Assembly (NCBI RefSeq): GCF_000165425.1
Contig: NW_001799044.1
Location: forward strand, 247,205-311,204
DNA: 64,000 nucleotides
Direction: 5' to 3'
From: Paramecium tetraurelia
Lineage: Eukaryota; Ciliophora; Oligohymenophorea; Peniculida; Parameciidae
Positions 1 to 12,500 of the stretch are shown here, piece by piece. The notes beneath the pieces are model-generated. The model was not told where the DNA came from. It saw only the letters and a list, made by a program, of their open reading frames with translations, and did not search any database. The position numbers and the translations under genes were made by a program. Position 1 is the stretch's first letter; every line of letters begins with the position of its first letter.

Positions 1-418
1 TCGCTCTTATTAATTTTATTAAAGTTGTTATGATATTTATAGCTATTTAGCCAGTTGTCTTTTTTCATAATGGATCATAGACACATTTGTAATATCTTTA
101 ATTAAATCAAACAACATGATGGTTGTTCTAATTATTCTGATCGCATAAACCAGACAATATCTTTAATATGACTCAGTTGTGTTTATGTAATCAGTCAATG
201 ATAACAGATCAATCACTAGCAACATTATCTGATACAAATTAAAGGACGATTTAAGTTTCATAACCTTGCGATATAGAGTCGATAATAAAAATGGAATCAG
301 GCAAAATCTGAAAACCTATTGTAAACTCATTACCTACTTTTGTATATCTTCCAAATTCATAATTATAAAGTAGATTCTTTTCAACCCTATACGCGAACTT
401 CAGCACTCTTCCACTCAT
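1..418 (-). CDS. Unknown protein, truncated by the window edge
   Basis: The gene is read with TAA/TAG as Gln from an ATG at 416-418 (MSGRVLKFAYRVEKNLL...). The first frame stops at a TGA (209-211). Removing a 19-nt intron (GTCC...CAG) around 230-250 joins it to a second frame that is open to base 1 (...SLTDYINTTESYQRYCL...). The C-terminal part is helical and Gln-rich. I do not recognise the family; a PEX11-like membrane protein crossed my mind but no motif proves it. The intron has a GTCC donor, which is unusual here, so the joint is tentative. The 3' end of the gene lies outside the window. Confidence 0.5.
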
Positions 419-1174
419 TTTTGTCTCTTCTCTTCCCACTTTTATAAATAGACACAATGCAACAGACAATGCAAACTCAATCGTTTAGAATAAAAGTCCG
501 AACATTTATTTAATTATCATTATTATTTATATCATTACACTACTTATCATTAATTTTGATACTCAATAAGTTTATTTATAAATCCAGAACTGGCATAAAT
601 TATTCTCTATTATCTAATAACATTTAAACCAATCGTCTAACTCCACATAACAGATACAATTAAAATAGCTGCATCTCTTGATTTATCTTACATCTTGTGT
701 ATTAATACTTTATCCTTCTATTCATTTGTAAGTTAATCAAAGCTTTAAGTAAGATTTTACTAAATGTTGATTTTAATTTTGTAAGGTGTATATATCAAGT
801 GAGTGAATCATATCAGCAAATTTATACTTTTAGATTTCCTTCAATAATTTATTATATTATTACAAATATTTTAGGATATTCTCCTCCTAATTATCTATAA
901 TTTTGATAACTATAATGATTATTGAATTAAATACCATTAAATTATGAGAATTCATAAATAATGTTTTTAACCTTATCATTTTATTGATTTCAAACTTTAA
1001 CTTAATATTGCTTTTACTAATATGATTTCATCAATGAACCTATGTTTCCCTAGAAGCAAAGCTCGAGATTTGGTTCATTAATAAAAGGAGTTGAATCAGG
1101 TGTATTTTAAAGTAATAACATGTAATTATTAATATAAAAAGATTTAAATAAAAAATCAAATTTCATTGATAAGA
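419..1174. other. AT-rich intergenic stretch with one hairpin
   Basis: No frame on either strand has sustained coding character. The only structure I see is an inverted repeat at 1033-1040 and 1072-1079, listed separately. The stretch should hold the promoters of the leftmost gene and of eS7. Confidence 0.5.
1033..1079. repeat. 8-bp inverted repeat (possible hairpin)
   Basis: AATGAACC at 1033-1040 is the exact reverse complement of GGTTCATT at 1072-1079, with a 31-nt loop richer in G+C than the surroundings. It could be a small structured RNA or chance. It lacks the T-loop consensus of a tRNA. Confidence 0.3.
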
Positions 1175-1847
1175 ATGGCAGCTAATAAATTTTGGAAAAA
1201 GAAGGAAGTAACGAATTAAATCTAACATAAAGTTATCAAGCTTGGAATAATAAGTAGGATCAGCTTTGACATAAATTGAAACAACAATCACTGAAGTTAA
1301 AAATCTCAAAGTGTCATCTGTTGTTGACTACACTGCTAAAATTAATGCAAAGAAGTAGGTCTATTTGGTATTGATCCCATATCCATGTTTGAGCATTTAT
1401 AATAGGATTAGGTAAGGTGTTGATTTAATCGTAGCTCAAAATTATTACCTGAATTGGAAAAGAGAGTCAAAGCTACAATCTTGGTTGCTGCCAAAAGAAC
1501 AATTGAAAGCAAATGGGTAAAGAGTCACAGATCTTAAACCAGACCAAACTCAAGAACACTCACATCTGTCTATGATGGCTTACTTGAAGATTTGATTAGT
1601 CCATCAGTCATTCTTGGAAGAAGAACAAGAGTCAGAGTCGATGGCACTAAGTTTTATAGAATGTAAATTACTTCTCAATAAAATCTTAAGATTCCTTGAT
1701 GAAAGCGATTAAAAGGAATTAGAACACAGACTTGATGCAATTAAAGATGTCTACAAAGTACTCACAACCAGAGATTTGGAATTTGAATTCAGAAGAGATG
1801 ATACATTCTATCAAAAGAGAGGAGCAAAGAAAGTAGCCAAAAAATGA
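1175..1847 (+). CDS. RPS7: 40S ribosomal protein eS7
   Basis: The protein is a component of the small cytosolic ribosomal subunit. Three introns (about 1211-1235, 1412-1434 and 1663-1690; 25, 23 and 28 nt) leave exactly 199 codons, that is 198 residues, close to the roughly 194 usual for eS7. Diagnostic segments are LEQQVGSALTQIE near the N-terminus, LLPELEKRVKATILVAAKR in the middle, SRTLTSVYDGLLEDLISP, then LGRRTRVRVDGTKFYR and a basic C-terminus ending GAKKVAKK. The first and third introns end in AAG rather than TAG. Without them the gene looks frameshifted, which is the main evidence for those splice sites. It lies convergent with the profilin-like gene, 86 bp away. Confidence 0.9.
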
Positions 1848-1933
1848 TTATGATTATCATTAGTATAGTAAATACATATTGTATATCCAAGACCTATATA
1901 TATTTCTGTTAATCTTATTATATTATTCATATC

Positions 1934-2429
1934 TCACTATTACTTTATATCAAATTTTTCTAGTTCACCAATAAATTGATTATAAAAATTAATTTATTAT
2001 GGAACAGCCCTAGCACTAACTATTGGCAATTCGTATGTTATCAGCAAGTACACTCTCTTACCATTATGTTTTTTGCAAATTCCCTAAACAATAATTATCT
2101 ATTCCATATTACTCTAGCCAATGAAATGCCTTCCCCTACATCTGCATCACCTCTTCTTCCATAAATCAGAGGAGGATGCCATCTATGGACTTCATAATGT
2201 TCTCCCAGTAGCACAAACCCAGCTCCTATTGTGTTGTCTCTGACATCATAAGCCTTCAAGTAAGGAGCCAACTCCTCTTTTGAAGCTGCGCAATTTTTAT
2301 GAGTTATCACATTTAAATCTTCATCAAATATTATTGCTTTGGCCCACTAATTGTTTATTATAGTCAATTTACTTCGTCTTGCTTCTTCAATTCTGCCAAC
2401 AATTATGCAGCATCCAATCCTTAATCCAT
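1934..2429 (-). CDS. Profilin-like actin-binding protein
   Basis: Two introns (2347-2372, 26 nt; 2084-2112, 29 nt; both GT...TAG) leave 147 codons, 146 residues, the size of a profilin. The order of elements fits the profilin fold: an N-terminal helix (LLAELKKQDEWAKAIIFDED), a central GAGFVLLGEHYEVHRWHPPL segment resembling the GGxKYxVxR strand of profilins, and a C-terminal strand and helix (RVYLLITYELPIVSARAV, then an amphipathic tail). In the known family the protein binds monomeric actin and poly-proline ligands in the cytoplasm. The assignment rests on fold-like similarity and size, so a divergent profilin relative is the safest reading. Confidence 0.6.
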
Positions 2430-2754
2430 AATTAATTTAAAATAAAAATCATATTCTTCATATCATCTCAACCTATTTATTCCTACATTTTTCATTCTAT
2501 AAAAATCATTTTAGAAGAATCATTCGTCATATTACTTAATCTCATCTCATTTTAATTGTAGTAGATTGAAAAGGTAATATGAGTTGTCCGAATTTGAGAC
2601 TCAATTTTATAGGTTTTTAATAATGCAATTACAAGAGAATAAATTTGTATATTTAATAGATAAGCTTATTTTTTAAGCGTCTTGATAGTTTGAAATTATT
2701 TATTAGTAAAAATTATAATTATATTTTATCGTAAAACCAAATAAAAGGAAATAG
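2430..2754. other. Intergenic, divergent promoters
   Basis: This AT-rich stretch separates the divergent profilin-like and ankyrin-repeat genes. I see no gene in it. Confidence 0.5.
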
Positions 2755-4296
2755 ATGAAAGGACACTACTATTAAACCAAAAGGAAAATCAACACATCCA
2801 GCTAGCTTCTCCGATCCAATTAATTACTATCACTTGCAGAAACTAATGATTAGATATAAAAAAATAAAACTGACTCTTAATTATCAAACTCTCACAAAAA
2901 AATATCAAGATCGATAAATAATCTTCCGAAGAAGGACCCAACCTTAGACTTAGCCTTTATGACTGTGACAAAACCAGATTCGAGGTATGATTTTAGCAAG
3001 TTTCCTAATTTGGAAAAAAAAACAGATGTTCAAAGAGTGAATTGGTTTACTAAATAAAATAAATAGATAGAATAATAATAAAATTTCTTAGAATTCTTAA
3101 ATGCTACAAAGACACAATCAACTAAAAATTAGATTAAGCCTAAGGTTATTGCTGAACAAAGCAAAATCGATGATAAAAATGAATTAAATTATTGTGACAA
3201 GTATTTTGTTATTAAAACTCCAATCAAACCCATTTTAATTAAGCATAAAAATACTAGTAAATGTAATTATATTTATTTAGAAAAGAACTAATAAGTATGA
3301 GCTCAACTATGAGTAGAATTAAGAAAAAAGCCTTAAACAGAAACATGAATTTAGAATGTACTATAAAATTTAAATTAAATAGAATTTATTGAAAAAAATA
3401 ATGAATTACGAAGACATTGTTAAACTTAATAAGAACATCAGTACACCTAAAATTCTATTTTGGAATAATTACAAATTAAAAATATTCAACATATTAATTT
3501 ATATTCCTCTGTCAAAAGAGGAGTTAAGAATAACATTTTGCATAATTAATACAAAAGTGAGATTAAAGATCTAATTGAATTAGATGAGGAATTGACTTCT
3601 TAAGATTATGAAATTATGAAAGAATTGTAAAAGAAGTCTATCTTTTAAAACCCGTTCTCTCACCCACATTAAGATGAAATAAATCAGTTTAATTCATACT
3701 CCATTGATGAAAATACAAAAGTCAGTGAAAAAAATGAAAATGAATAGCTATTGATCATTTAAAAAAGAAGAAATAAAGTTAAACGAGTATTGTTGCAGAT
3801 CACTATATTTTTGCATTGGATGATGGAACATAAACTAAAATATGAAGATATTATTACTGGAAATGTATTTTAAACTAAACCTTACTAAAGTGAAAAGTCT
3901 AAGTTATGTTTTCAAAAAGTAAAAGCAAATGATATTGAAGCTGTCAATTAATTTATAAGACACAATAAATTTCTAGTTTTTGATTATGATAATTTTAAAT
4001 TAACAATGCTTCATCATGCAGTTATTAGAGATTATCCTGAAATGGCAATCTTAATTTTATAAAATCATGCGGAAGTCAATAGTAAAGATATTGTAATATT
4101 TCTACTTATATTGTAGTAAGGCAGAACTCCATTATTTTATGCAATAAAGGGAAAATGCAATTAATGTGTTTGCATCCTATTATATTTCAAGGCTTCTCCC
4201 TGGGGAAATGCAAAAAATACCTATGATAAATATTTAGAATTCCTAGAACCAAAAGTTAGAGACTTGTACAAAAAAGCAAAAACAGTAAGAATGTGA
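2755..4296 (+). CDS. Ankyrin-repeat protein
   Basis: The gene encodes 487 residues after three introns: 3295-3323 (29 nt, ends AAG), 3358-3382 (25 nt) and a 24-nt intron near 4095-4118 (both end TAG). The count is exactly divisible by three. The first half is basic, Gln/Asn-rich and low in complexity. The C-terminal third carries ankyrin signatures: FKLTMLHHAVIRDYPEMAIL, then VNSKDIQGRTPLFYAIKGK, with the third intron falling between VNSKDI and QGRTPLF. Two or three repeats are visible, enough to suggest a protein-binding platform but not a partner. The protein is probably cytosolic, with no signal peptide or membrane segment. Confidence 0.7.
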
Positions 4297-4386
4297 ATAT
4301 TTTTAGATCCATCTTCGTTTGCAAATACTTAAAGCATCCAAAAGAGAGCATTATTGGTCATAATAAAAATTAATATTTACATATAA

Positions 4387-5024
4387 ATGATTATTCTAAT
4401 TTTATTTTTGATTTCATTCTCATATGGTCATAACTGGGATTAAAATACTAAAGTTAAATTATTGAATGAAGAAGAGCAGTATGATTTATTAAGTAAGAAT
4501 CAAAAAAAACGATAGATAAGGATGAAGGAATATTTATTATGTTTTATGCTCCATGGTGTCCTCATTGTATTAAACTAATTCCTACATGGGAAATATTAGC
4601 CTAATAAAGCAATGTAGCAGCTGTAAATTGCGAACAAAATACACGACTGTGTTCCAGATTCAAAATTAAAGGATTTCCATCTTTGATTTACATTCCCCCA
4701 CAATCTAAATTAGGATATAAATTTTATGGTTTATTTTTTTGATTACTTTTAAAAGGCAACAGAACTAATGACGAGTTTGATCTCTTTATTAAAGGAGGTT
4801 GGAAAGACGAGAACATTTTGTAAATTGAAATTTCATAAGAATATTCTTTAACTGATGAGTTGATAGATTACCTTAAAGACCCTATGTTGCTTGTATTTTT
4901 TAATTATTAAATTAAGGGAGTCATAGTAGTGATGCTATTTTTAATCTTTATGATACTTTGCATGAATAGATTGGATGCAGAAGGATAGGAAATATAAAAA
5001 AACAAGGAAAAAAAAGCAGAATGA
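4387..5024 (+). CDS. Membrane-anchored protein disulfide isomerase / thioredoxin-like
   Basis: The 195-residue protein begins with a hydrophobic signal peptide (MIILILFLISFSYG). A thioredoxin domain follows, with the active site FYAPWCPHC (C-x-x-C as CPHC) and the downstream cis-proline segment KGFPSLIYIP. A C-terminal hydrophobic segment (about 20 residues) is followed by a short Lys-rich tail, as in single-span ER PDIs of the TMX class. Introns are 4493-4515 (TAG) and 4729-4755 (27 nt, GTTT...AAG); removing both leaves exactly 196 codons. It presumably catalyses disulfide exchange on the lumenal side of the ER or in the secretory path. Confidence 0.85.
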
Positions 5025-5051
5025 TGTTTTTTTAAATTTAGTTTATGAAAT

Positions 5052-6834
5052 TCAATTTTTTTCCAGATTATCGTTGTTATCTTGTTTACACTTTTACAAT
5101 AAATTACTTACTGTTACATCTAAGGATGCTATAAGCTTTTAGTTAATTTAGTTATTTTGATCTGACAATATTTGCAAGATTGCATCTTAAGTAACTCCCT
5201 ATTATTTTATCTGTTGATCACAATATAACCTTTATTCCTCTAATTTATCTTTCTGTGGGATATTATTAAACTTTTCGAATAGGATTCGTTAATTTTCATT
5301 AAAAATAATATGCTTTAACTTTTCAACATCCTACAGTCTTTTTAAGATATTGAATATATTTAATTAGCTGTCGATTTCTTTATGAGCCGACCTGAATTGA
5401 AGTATGTTATCATCATCCTAGAATTAAATAAAAATTTACTTTAGTCACTATGCATCTTAAAGCTTAGAATGCATTTATGTACCCAAATTTCATTTTTTTA
5501 TTTTTACGAAATACTGCTCTTAGTAGATATTGAACATATGTTTAAAGAATAGTTTTGTATGATCTATCCTTTTGGATTTGTTTATTACATATATTCTCCT
5601 TAATCGATAACGTCTTGTTAGTTACAATTTAATCTTGGCAATTTTACACTTATTGTTATTCTAACTGCCTCTGTAAAGGAGAACCTGGTTTATCATTTCT
5701 GATTATAGAAGAAGAGTCCTTCTATTAACTATTATCTTCATAGTGCTATTTGTCCTTAAATTCATATAAAGAGTTGATAAGTTCCAGAAGAAGGCTAATT
5801 TTATTTATAGGTTTAGAAATAATATAAAAGAGACTGAACAATACTTACCATAAGCCACCAAGCTCAGCTAAAATTTCCTATATCTTTGGATATGTCCTAT
5901 AGTCAACATATTCTGTTGTATCAAGTCTAATTGCTACATTCATTATCAAGTCACTTTAACTCAAATCCAACATTTCAGTATGTCTACCATACCTCAAAGT
6001 CTTTTCATATTCTAAATTTGTTTAAATTAATCCTACATCTGTGATTGTAGTCAAAGGTTCTAAATAAATTGAAATTTCCTTATAGATATTATTTGAAATT
6101 GTTGTAAAGACATCTTGTCCTTTTGGTTAATAAGGAGAATTTGGATTTTTTAAATTTGTAGTCTGAGAAGAAATTTGAAAAGAAAAATAATTCTACGTTA
6201 AGACTTGCTCGATTTCCTTCTAAGATTTACAAGGTTAACTTTTTTTATTTTATTCAGTACAAGTATTAAATTAGATAAGTATGTATTCAAATTTTGGGGC
6301 ATCAAAAGTTCCTTATATTTATATACTAGGAATTTAATTCCAGTCAATACAATAATTAGTTGGTAAATCAATATGGGAAAAGTATTCCTTTAGTTCCTTT
6401 TATTTAATCAAATCCTCATTGCAATTGACTAAAGGTAACTCTTACTTTTCATAGACATCTGCTTTTTGTCCATTTTAGAGTTTTACATTCTTTTTGACCA
6501 TGTAAGCATTAACAACATAAATTGATTCATCAATGTAGGTTTTGTAGGTCGAGTTTTAAAAGGAAAAGGTCATAGTGAAGTTCGAAGGCATCAAACTATA
6601 TTATTCAGGTTGAGAATGATAAATTTCTGAACTTAATGATGTTGGATTGCTCCTATCAAATAATGTAACTATCTTTTAATAAAGTAAGTTTGAGAATAAG
6701 GCCAACAACAAGACTGTTAGAATTGACCCAAATAATGTTTAGTGATACTCTTTTTTATCAATGAGTAATTGCAAAGGTTGGGCGAATAAATCAAATTACT
6801 TTATTCCTTTTATGAAAATCTTGTTCTTTTACAT
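5052..6834 (-). CDS. Ciliate-type two-span membrane protein
   Basis: One 31-nt intron (GTGACT...TAG, about 5403-5433) leaves 584 codons, 583 residues. The N-terminus IKGIKQFDLFAQPLQLLI is followed by a membrane helix (TLFGSILTVLLLALFSNLLY) and LFDRSNPTS. The long Asn-rich extracytoplasmic part contains RLDTTEYVDYRTYPKIQE, then ILAELGGLWQVLFSLFYII with a second membrane helix. The cytosolic tail ends with a Gln-rich helical region. I recognise this layout from a large family of uncharacterised ciliate membrane proteins; no catalytic domain is visible. It is convergent with the PDI gene, whose stop lies 27 bp away. Confidence 0.7.
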
Positions 6835-7096
6835 AAATTTTCAATTATTTTATGAATTAAATAATATTGATGAGCATCTTAATAAATATATCATTTAATA
6901 ATTAAATTAAATATTATTTAATAATATCGTAAGCGTATTAATTATCTATAATATTAAATTTATTTAGAATTATATATAAATAGATAGATTGAAATTAAAT
7001 AGAAATATTTCCAATATATATAGATAGATAGAAATTTAGTTAAAGCAAGTTTTTAATTTGTCAAAATAAAGTAAAAGAAATTCAATATTATTTCAA
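6835..7096. repeat. Very AT-rich spacer with short TAGA repeats
   Basis: The spacer is almost pure A/T. It contains short runs of the tetramer TAGA near 6990 and at 7021-7032. It separates divergent transcription units; I see no gene. Confidence 0.5.
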
Positions 7097-8190
7097 ATGA
7101 ATTGCGAAAAAGAGTAGGCGGATGATTTGTATGAGTTTTTAGTTTTATCTAAAGAAGTTGATGAAGCAGTCTACCCTATCCTCAGTAAAATATTGAAAAG
7201 AGGAATAGTTTATGACTGCTTAGAATTTCTCTCATAAGATCTAATTCAAGTCAAATAAAATACTATTGGTAGATATCACTATTGGGTAAGGAAATTATGT
7301 TTAAAACAGCAAATTTTCTCAAAAAAATTAAGGATCATGAATTTAATAAACATAATTACTCTATGGATGATCATGAAGAAATTAAAAAAGATTTGATCAT
7401 AAAAATATCATAGGATAAGAAGACAATAAAATTTCTAAAATTTTTAGTTAATCTTACTGTCTTAGATGAGAGATTCATATAGTGTGGATCAATTCTATTC
7501 ATTTACTGGTTTAAATGAAAGTTGATTTGAAGGAATTATGGTTTGAAAATATTAGAATTAAAGATACATTCTTAATAGGGGCTAACTTGGTAACATGTGA
7601 CTGAAGTGGATCTTAATTTGATAATGTGATTATTAGTGAAATAAACTTGAATTAAGCAAATTATTAAATTGTAAGTGGAGAAATCTAAGAATAAATGAGT
7701 TAAATAAGTTTAATGACCATAGTCGTCGTGTCAATTCTGTCTGCTTTTCTCCAGATGGTAGGTCATTAGCTTCTTCTGGTGACGATTAATCCATTCATTT
7801 GTAGGATGTGAAGACTGGGAAAAAAAAGTCAATAATAATAAGTAAGGGGTCGGTAAAATCAGTATGTTTTTCACCTAAGAATAATACATTAGCTTCCAGC
7901 AAAGAATAATATATGTATTTATGGAATCTTAAAAAGGAAAATAAATATTTAAATTAAGTGATCATACATAGTAGATTAATTCCATCTGTTTTTCTTTTGA
8001 TAACTGAACTTAATCCTCCAAGTATCAAACTCACTAATCTGAGTCTGAGTCTATGCAAAGAAGAAATCAAGCAATCCTTTTTCTTTTATAGGAATAAGGA
8101 GAATAATGCGAATTCTACCTAGAAATGTAGGTTAAATATATTCAAGACTGATAAAGCTAAATTCACTACACAGACACATACCTCCTTATG
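7097..8190 (+). pseudogene. Decayed WD40-repeat protein gene
   Basis: The stretch begins with an intact-looking N-terminus (MNCEKEQADDLYEFLVLSKE) typical of a Paramecium WD40 family. It continues through three frames with missing single bases (near 7275, 7490 and 7665) and an in-frame TGA in the segment meant to read CDxSGSQFDN (near 7600). Two WD40 blades are recognisable: RRVNSVCFSPDGRSLASSGD and KSVCFSPKNNTLASSKE. A third (INSICFSFDN) is degenerate, and no further blades follow. I find no combination of short introns that restores the frame. It is most simply a paralogue that lost function; polymorphic assembly errors could add some of the breaks. Confidence 0.65.
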
Positions 8191-8515
8191 AATTAATTTA
8201 ACGAATTGATCTTCAAACATGATAAATTGTCAAAGTTTCTTATTAAATATATTGAACTTTTTTGATTATTTTGACACTACAGTTAAAAGAATGCATCTAT
8301 CAAATTGGAAAAACAGCTTCATTAAAAAGGAATAGCTAAACAAAGCAAGGCTCCATTAATCCTTTGACATTTTTTTTCAAAAAACTAGAGCATGAAGGAC
8401 TTAAGAAATCTTGAAGAATTGATGTTGAAAATATCAGAGTGATACAATATTTAGAATATTTAAAATCGTTGGTTCGTAATTGTAATATAAAAAGCCATTT
8501 TATTAAAAAATAAGC
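8191..8515. other. Intergenic or decayed sequence
   Basis: This is AT-rich sequence between two pseudogene-like blocks. No coding frame is supported on either strand. Confidence 0.4.
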
Positions 8516-9220
8516 ATGAGTTTCCTTCATTCTTTTTGTTATTATTGTAATCCCCAATTATTTGCTAAAAAAGAATTGTTGCCTTAATCAGTCATCCCAT
8601 TTGTAGGAAGATTTCCTGATAAAATGCTTATCCTAAAATTAAGCAGAGAGCCTTTCTTTATTGTAAAATCACTTCCCATTTTATTATTTAATTACAAACT
8701 CAATGTAAACTGACAACAATAATCACTTCTGCCATCTTAATATGAAGAAAAAATAAATATCAAGTCTTAAATCAAGAGTTTTCGAATCTACAAGCGTTGT
8801 AAACTCAGGTATTATAAGAAATAGAAACGCTTAAAACACATCACAATTAAGATATCGAAGAATTTTCCATAATAGAAGATAGAATGATTAGGAAAGAATA
8901 TTAGATAGAAAAAGAAAAGGATGAATAACTTAATAAAATGAAATCATACACAACTGAAATGATGAAATCGTTAAAAATTCAATAATAATTATTAGAATAT
9001 GTAAAAGATAAAATGAAGATCAGTTGATGGAGATTAAAGAATTGCGAAAATTACTATTATAAAAAAAAAGTAACAAAAGTAGCCTAATACTGAACCTGCA
9101 CTTGATCAATTAGAATCTTAAAACTAACCTACAATAAATATTAGGGAACCATAAGGTATTATTTCCTCTTTTGAAACATGTGAAAATAAATTAATAAGAT
9201 AGTAGGATATTTGCTTTTGA
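8516..9220 (+). pseudogene. Coiled-coil gene fragment, probably a pseudogene
   Basis: The first block starts MSFLHSFCYYCNPQLF with a Cys pair. A coiled-coil block follows (LQTQVLQEIETLKTHHNQ, then QIEKEKDEQLNKMKSYTTEM). The frame then breaks near 9023, where DQLMEIKELRKLLLQKK resumes one base out, and again near 9080, where QPTINIREPQ resumes. A Cys-rich head plus coiled coil is reminiscent of TRIM-like proteins that precede WD40 domains in this genus, but no WD40 part is present. Whether any part is expressed cannot be told from sequence. Confidence 0.45.
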
Positions 9221-9551
9221 TTTAATAAGATGAATCTTTAAAATTGAATTTTACTGCATTCTAGATAAAAATTATGAACAAAATGACTGTATATTTATTA
9301 AACGTCAAAATATTGTAAATCATAAATTTGTACAATACATTAATATGAAAAAATTATCTAACATAGATTTTTAATCTGTTAAATAAAACCTTAATTAAAA
9401 AAAGTATTATATTATAAATGTAGACATGCTTTATAATGAACTTTGGCAGAAGGCGTTTTATTTCATAAATTGTATAAAAGAATTGAAAACTATATTTTAA
9501 AATAAGTGGAACGTAGCCTAAACATTTTTGTTTTATTTTATTATTAAAAAT
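9221..9551. other. Intergenic
   Basis: AT-rich sequence with no supported gene, between the pseudogene block and the 3' end of the SPEF2-like gene. Confidence 0.5.
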
Positions 9552-12500
9552 TCAATCATTTAATTTTCTCTTAGAATTAGAATTTTTACCTTCTTCAATT
9601 ATTTCTTCATCAAAAATAGATTAAAATAGTTAATTTTCAAATTATTTAAAATATCCAAAATTCTCTTTTACAGAAACAGCCTAGAATAAATAAATGATTC
9701 TTACTAAATCTTGGGATTGCAATACATTAAAAAGGAAATTCTTAACATAAATTTTTAAATTGAAGTCTTAATCTACAAAGTTATCATCAAACCAAAATTA
9801 ATACTAAAATAGGAAGAATAATAATACTTCTATCCAATAATCTCTCTAATCATCTGGCTCTACAGATTAAATATCTGAGACTAATTATTAAATTTCTTCT
9901 TAGGTTGGCACTCTGCATTCATATAATATCAGAGTAATGAGTAGAGTTTGATAACTAAATCTAACATTTGGATAACAGCCCAAATGGGCTATCTTATTGA
10001 TATTCAATTTAAATTATGATAAGAATTTAGTTCTTCTCTTTTGGAAGGACTCAAAAATATCTAGAGGAATCCATGCAGAATCACTTAGCGATTTAACTTC
10101 CTCATAGAATTGGATAGCCTATCTCCATCTTTCAGATTCAGGAATTAAGTGCTATTACATGTAAACCATTTTAAAGGCTTCTGATATGGGACTAGGCTCT
10201 GGTATTGTAAGTATGGCAGGTTATCTATTTTCAATTTATTGTTTTAGATAGTTGATTGATTCAAAACAAAAGTCATTTTCACTAATTATAGAATATTGAT
10301 AATTACTTCTTAATGCCACAAATAATCCAATCATCAATTCTTGAATAAAGGATATCTTCCATCAGTAGCATTTCAGTCATTTTGCTATAAGCTACACTCC
10401 TGATGATTTGACCTCTCTTGTATGCGATTTCTTTTTAGATTTTAATAATTAAAGATTCTTCACCTTAAGTAATTTTATCGAGACAATCATTATAATAAGA
10501 AATAAGCACTTCCAATTGAGGAAACTTGTACCCATCAATCAATTAGGATTGAGGTGGTTCAAGAATAAAATGTTCACTCCATGGTTTTCCTAATAATTAG
10601 ATTTCTGTTAATAAATTTGTTTCTGTTTGCAGGAGCATTAGTACATGTTACATAAATTATTAAATTTAAATAGCAACAAATCTATCCTTCTTCAATTTTT
10701 TCACAAAATCTAAGGCTTAATTTTTCTTTTAATTTAAAATGTCCCATAATTATTCATAGGTTTTTTATAAGTGATCTTTTAATTATTGCTTTGCATTTTT
10801 TTATTTGGATAGATCGTCATTTTCTTAAAGGAATTTGTTATAACTTTATTAAAATTCATGCATTAATTTTAATTTGTTATCAGGACTTTCAAAGAATTCA
10901 ATAAAGGTTTTTTGAGTTTATAAAAATATTTATTAGCACTTCTTCCTTTAATGACTCATTCTCCTAATGTAGATGGTAGTTTCTCTAATGTAAGTATTCG
11001 AAATTTCATCCCATTACTTTAAAATTCCTTTAAGCTAATCTTAATTCAAAAATTCACTTTGAGCATCCTTTTATCGTGATGCTAATTGAGATCTTCCTCT
11101 TTCTGTTGATTATTTGGCATCAAGGAGACTCTGTTTATCTTATTATAGTTATGCCTATTATTCTGGATTCTACTCTTCCACTTTCCCCAAATCTGAATTT
11201 TCTAAACCTTATTATTATTAAGATTGTTATTCTTATTATTGTAATTCATTTGCCAATATTTCTTCAGCTATTTGATTTAAATACTCACTATTATGAGTAA
11301 GCACTTTGTTAATTAGTCCATCAATAGATTTTGCAACTTCAAATCCTTTGCCTGCTATCTTGGCATGATGCAATTATTTGAAATCTTCCTCGAATCCAAA
11401 TTGTTCACACCATTCTATTAGTCCAGATAAATTATCATTAAATTATTGAAACTCCTTCTATAATTTTCTAATATTAAATGTAATCTTACTCTTCTGTTTC
11501 ACTCTCTATTTTTAGGAGCTTATCTAGTTTGATCTCAGGAGGAGGTGGACTTTCCTCTAAATTGTAGACTATCTCTGTAAGTGGGTCTATTCTTCTATTC
11601 TACATTCTTTACACTCTTTGTTCAAATGGAGTATCTAGATTAATTATTAAATCTATTCCTGCTTATTATATTTTATTGGATTCTTCTTGTGTAGGGATGT
11701 CCAACAATTCTTGAAACTTCTTTTTCTTTTCCTCAGCTATTTAATTCAACCTTTCTTCATATGGTATAAAGCCTGTCAATTACTCTTCCAACATTTTAGC
11801 CTAACTAACATTTTCTGGAAATCCAATCAAAACCATCCCTTTAGTATAATAAAATTGCTTAGAATTAATATATTCTTTGATTAGATCTTCTTAAGTAGGT
11901 CCAGTATTCTAGGGTGCATCCTTTTTGCCAGGTTTTTTAGAAGTTTTTTTAACTTCCTCAACGACAGGTTATTGTTCTTTTTTAAGTTGTAATTCTTTAG
12001 CTTCTTTGATTTCTTATGCAACTTATAGAGGGGTTCTCTAACCAAATGTCTAATTCAATTTAATAAGTATTCCTTTTAATAATAATTCATCAGGAATAAC
12101 TGAATCCTTATATTCATTAATTTATAAGCCATATTCTTTTAATTCTGGGTTTTCTACCACAGGAACTTCAATCACCTTTTTTGTATCTTTCTTTTTCTTT
12201 GGATCTTCGACAGGAGGAAAGGCGAGTTTCAACGACTCTTTAATAATAGATTCTATATCAATAATTTCCAAACCATATTTTTAATTTAAGTATTTTGCTG
12301 TAGTCTTCCTACCACTGAATTTACCTCCAATCAATGATATTTTAAGTGGTAGATAGTAGTTGATACCCTCTTTTAATGGTTGCATTGGATACAATTCATC
12401 TGTTATCTCAAATAGAAATTCAGCAAGTGATATATTTGCCATTAGTTAACCATCATTTGAGGTTGACTTCCAATCTTTGATTGCATGATAATATTCAACA

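Noticed and set aside
1033..1079. tRNA gene
   Set aside because: There is no acceptor stem, T-loop consensus or anticodon arm; only one 8-bp stem.
2755..4296. Frameshift near 3300-3400 in the ankyrin gene
   Set aside because: Two short introns (29 nt ending AAG and 25 nt ending TAG) account for it, and the total is divisible by three.
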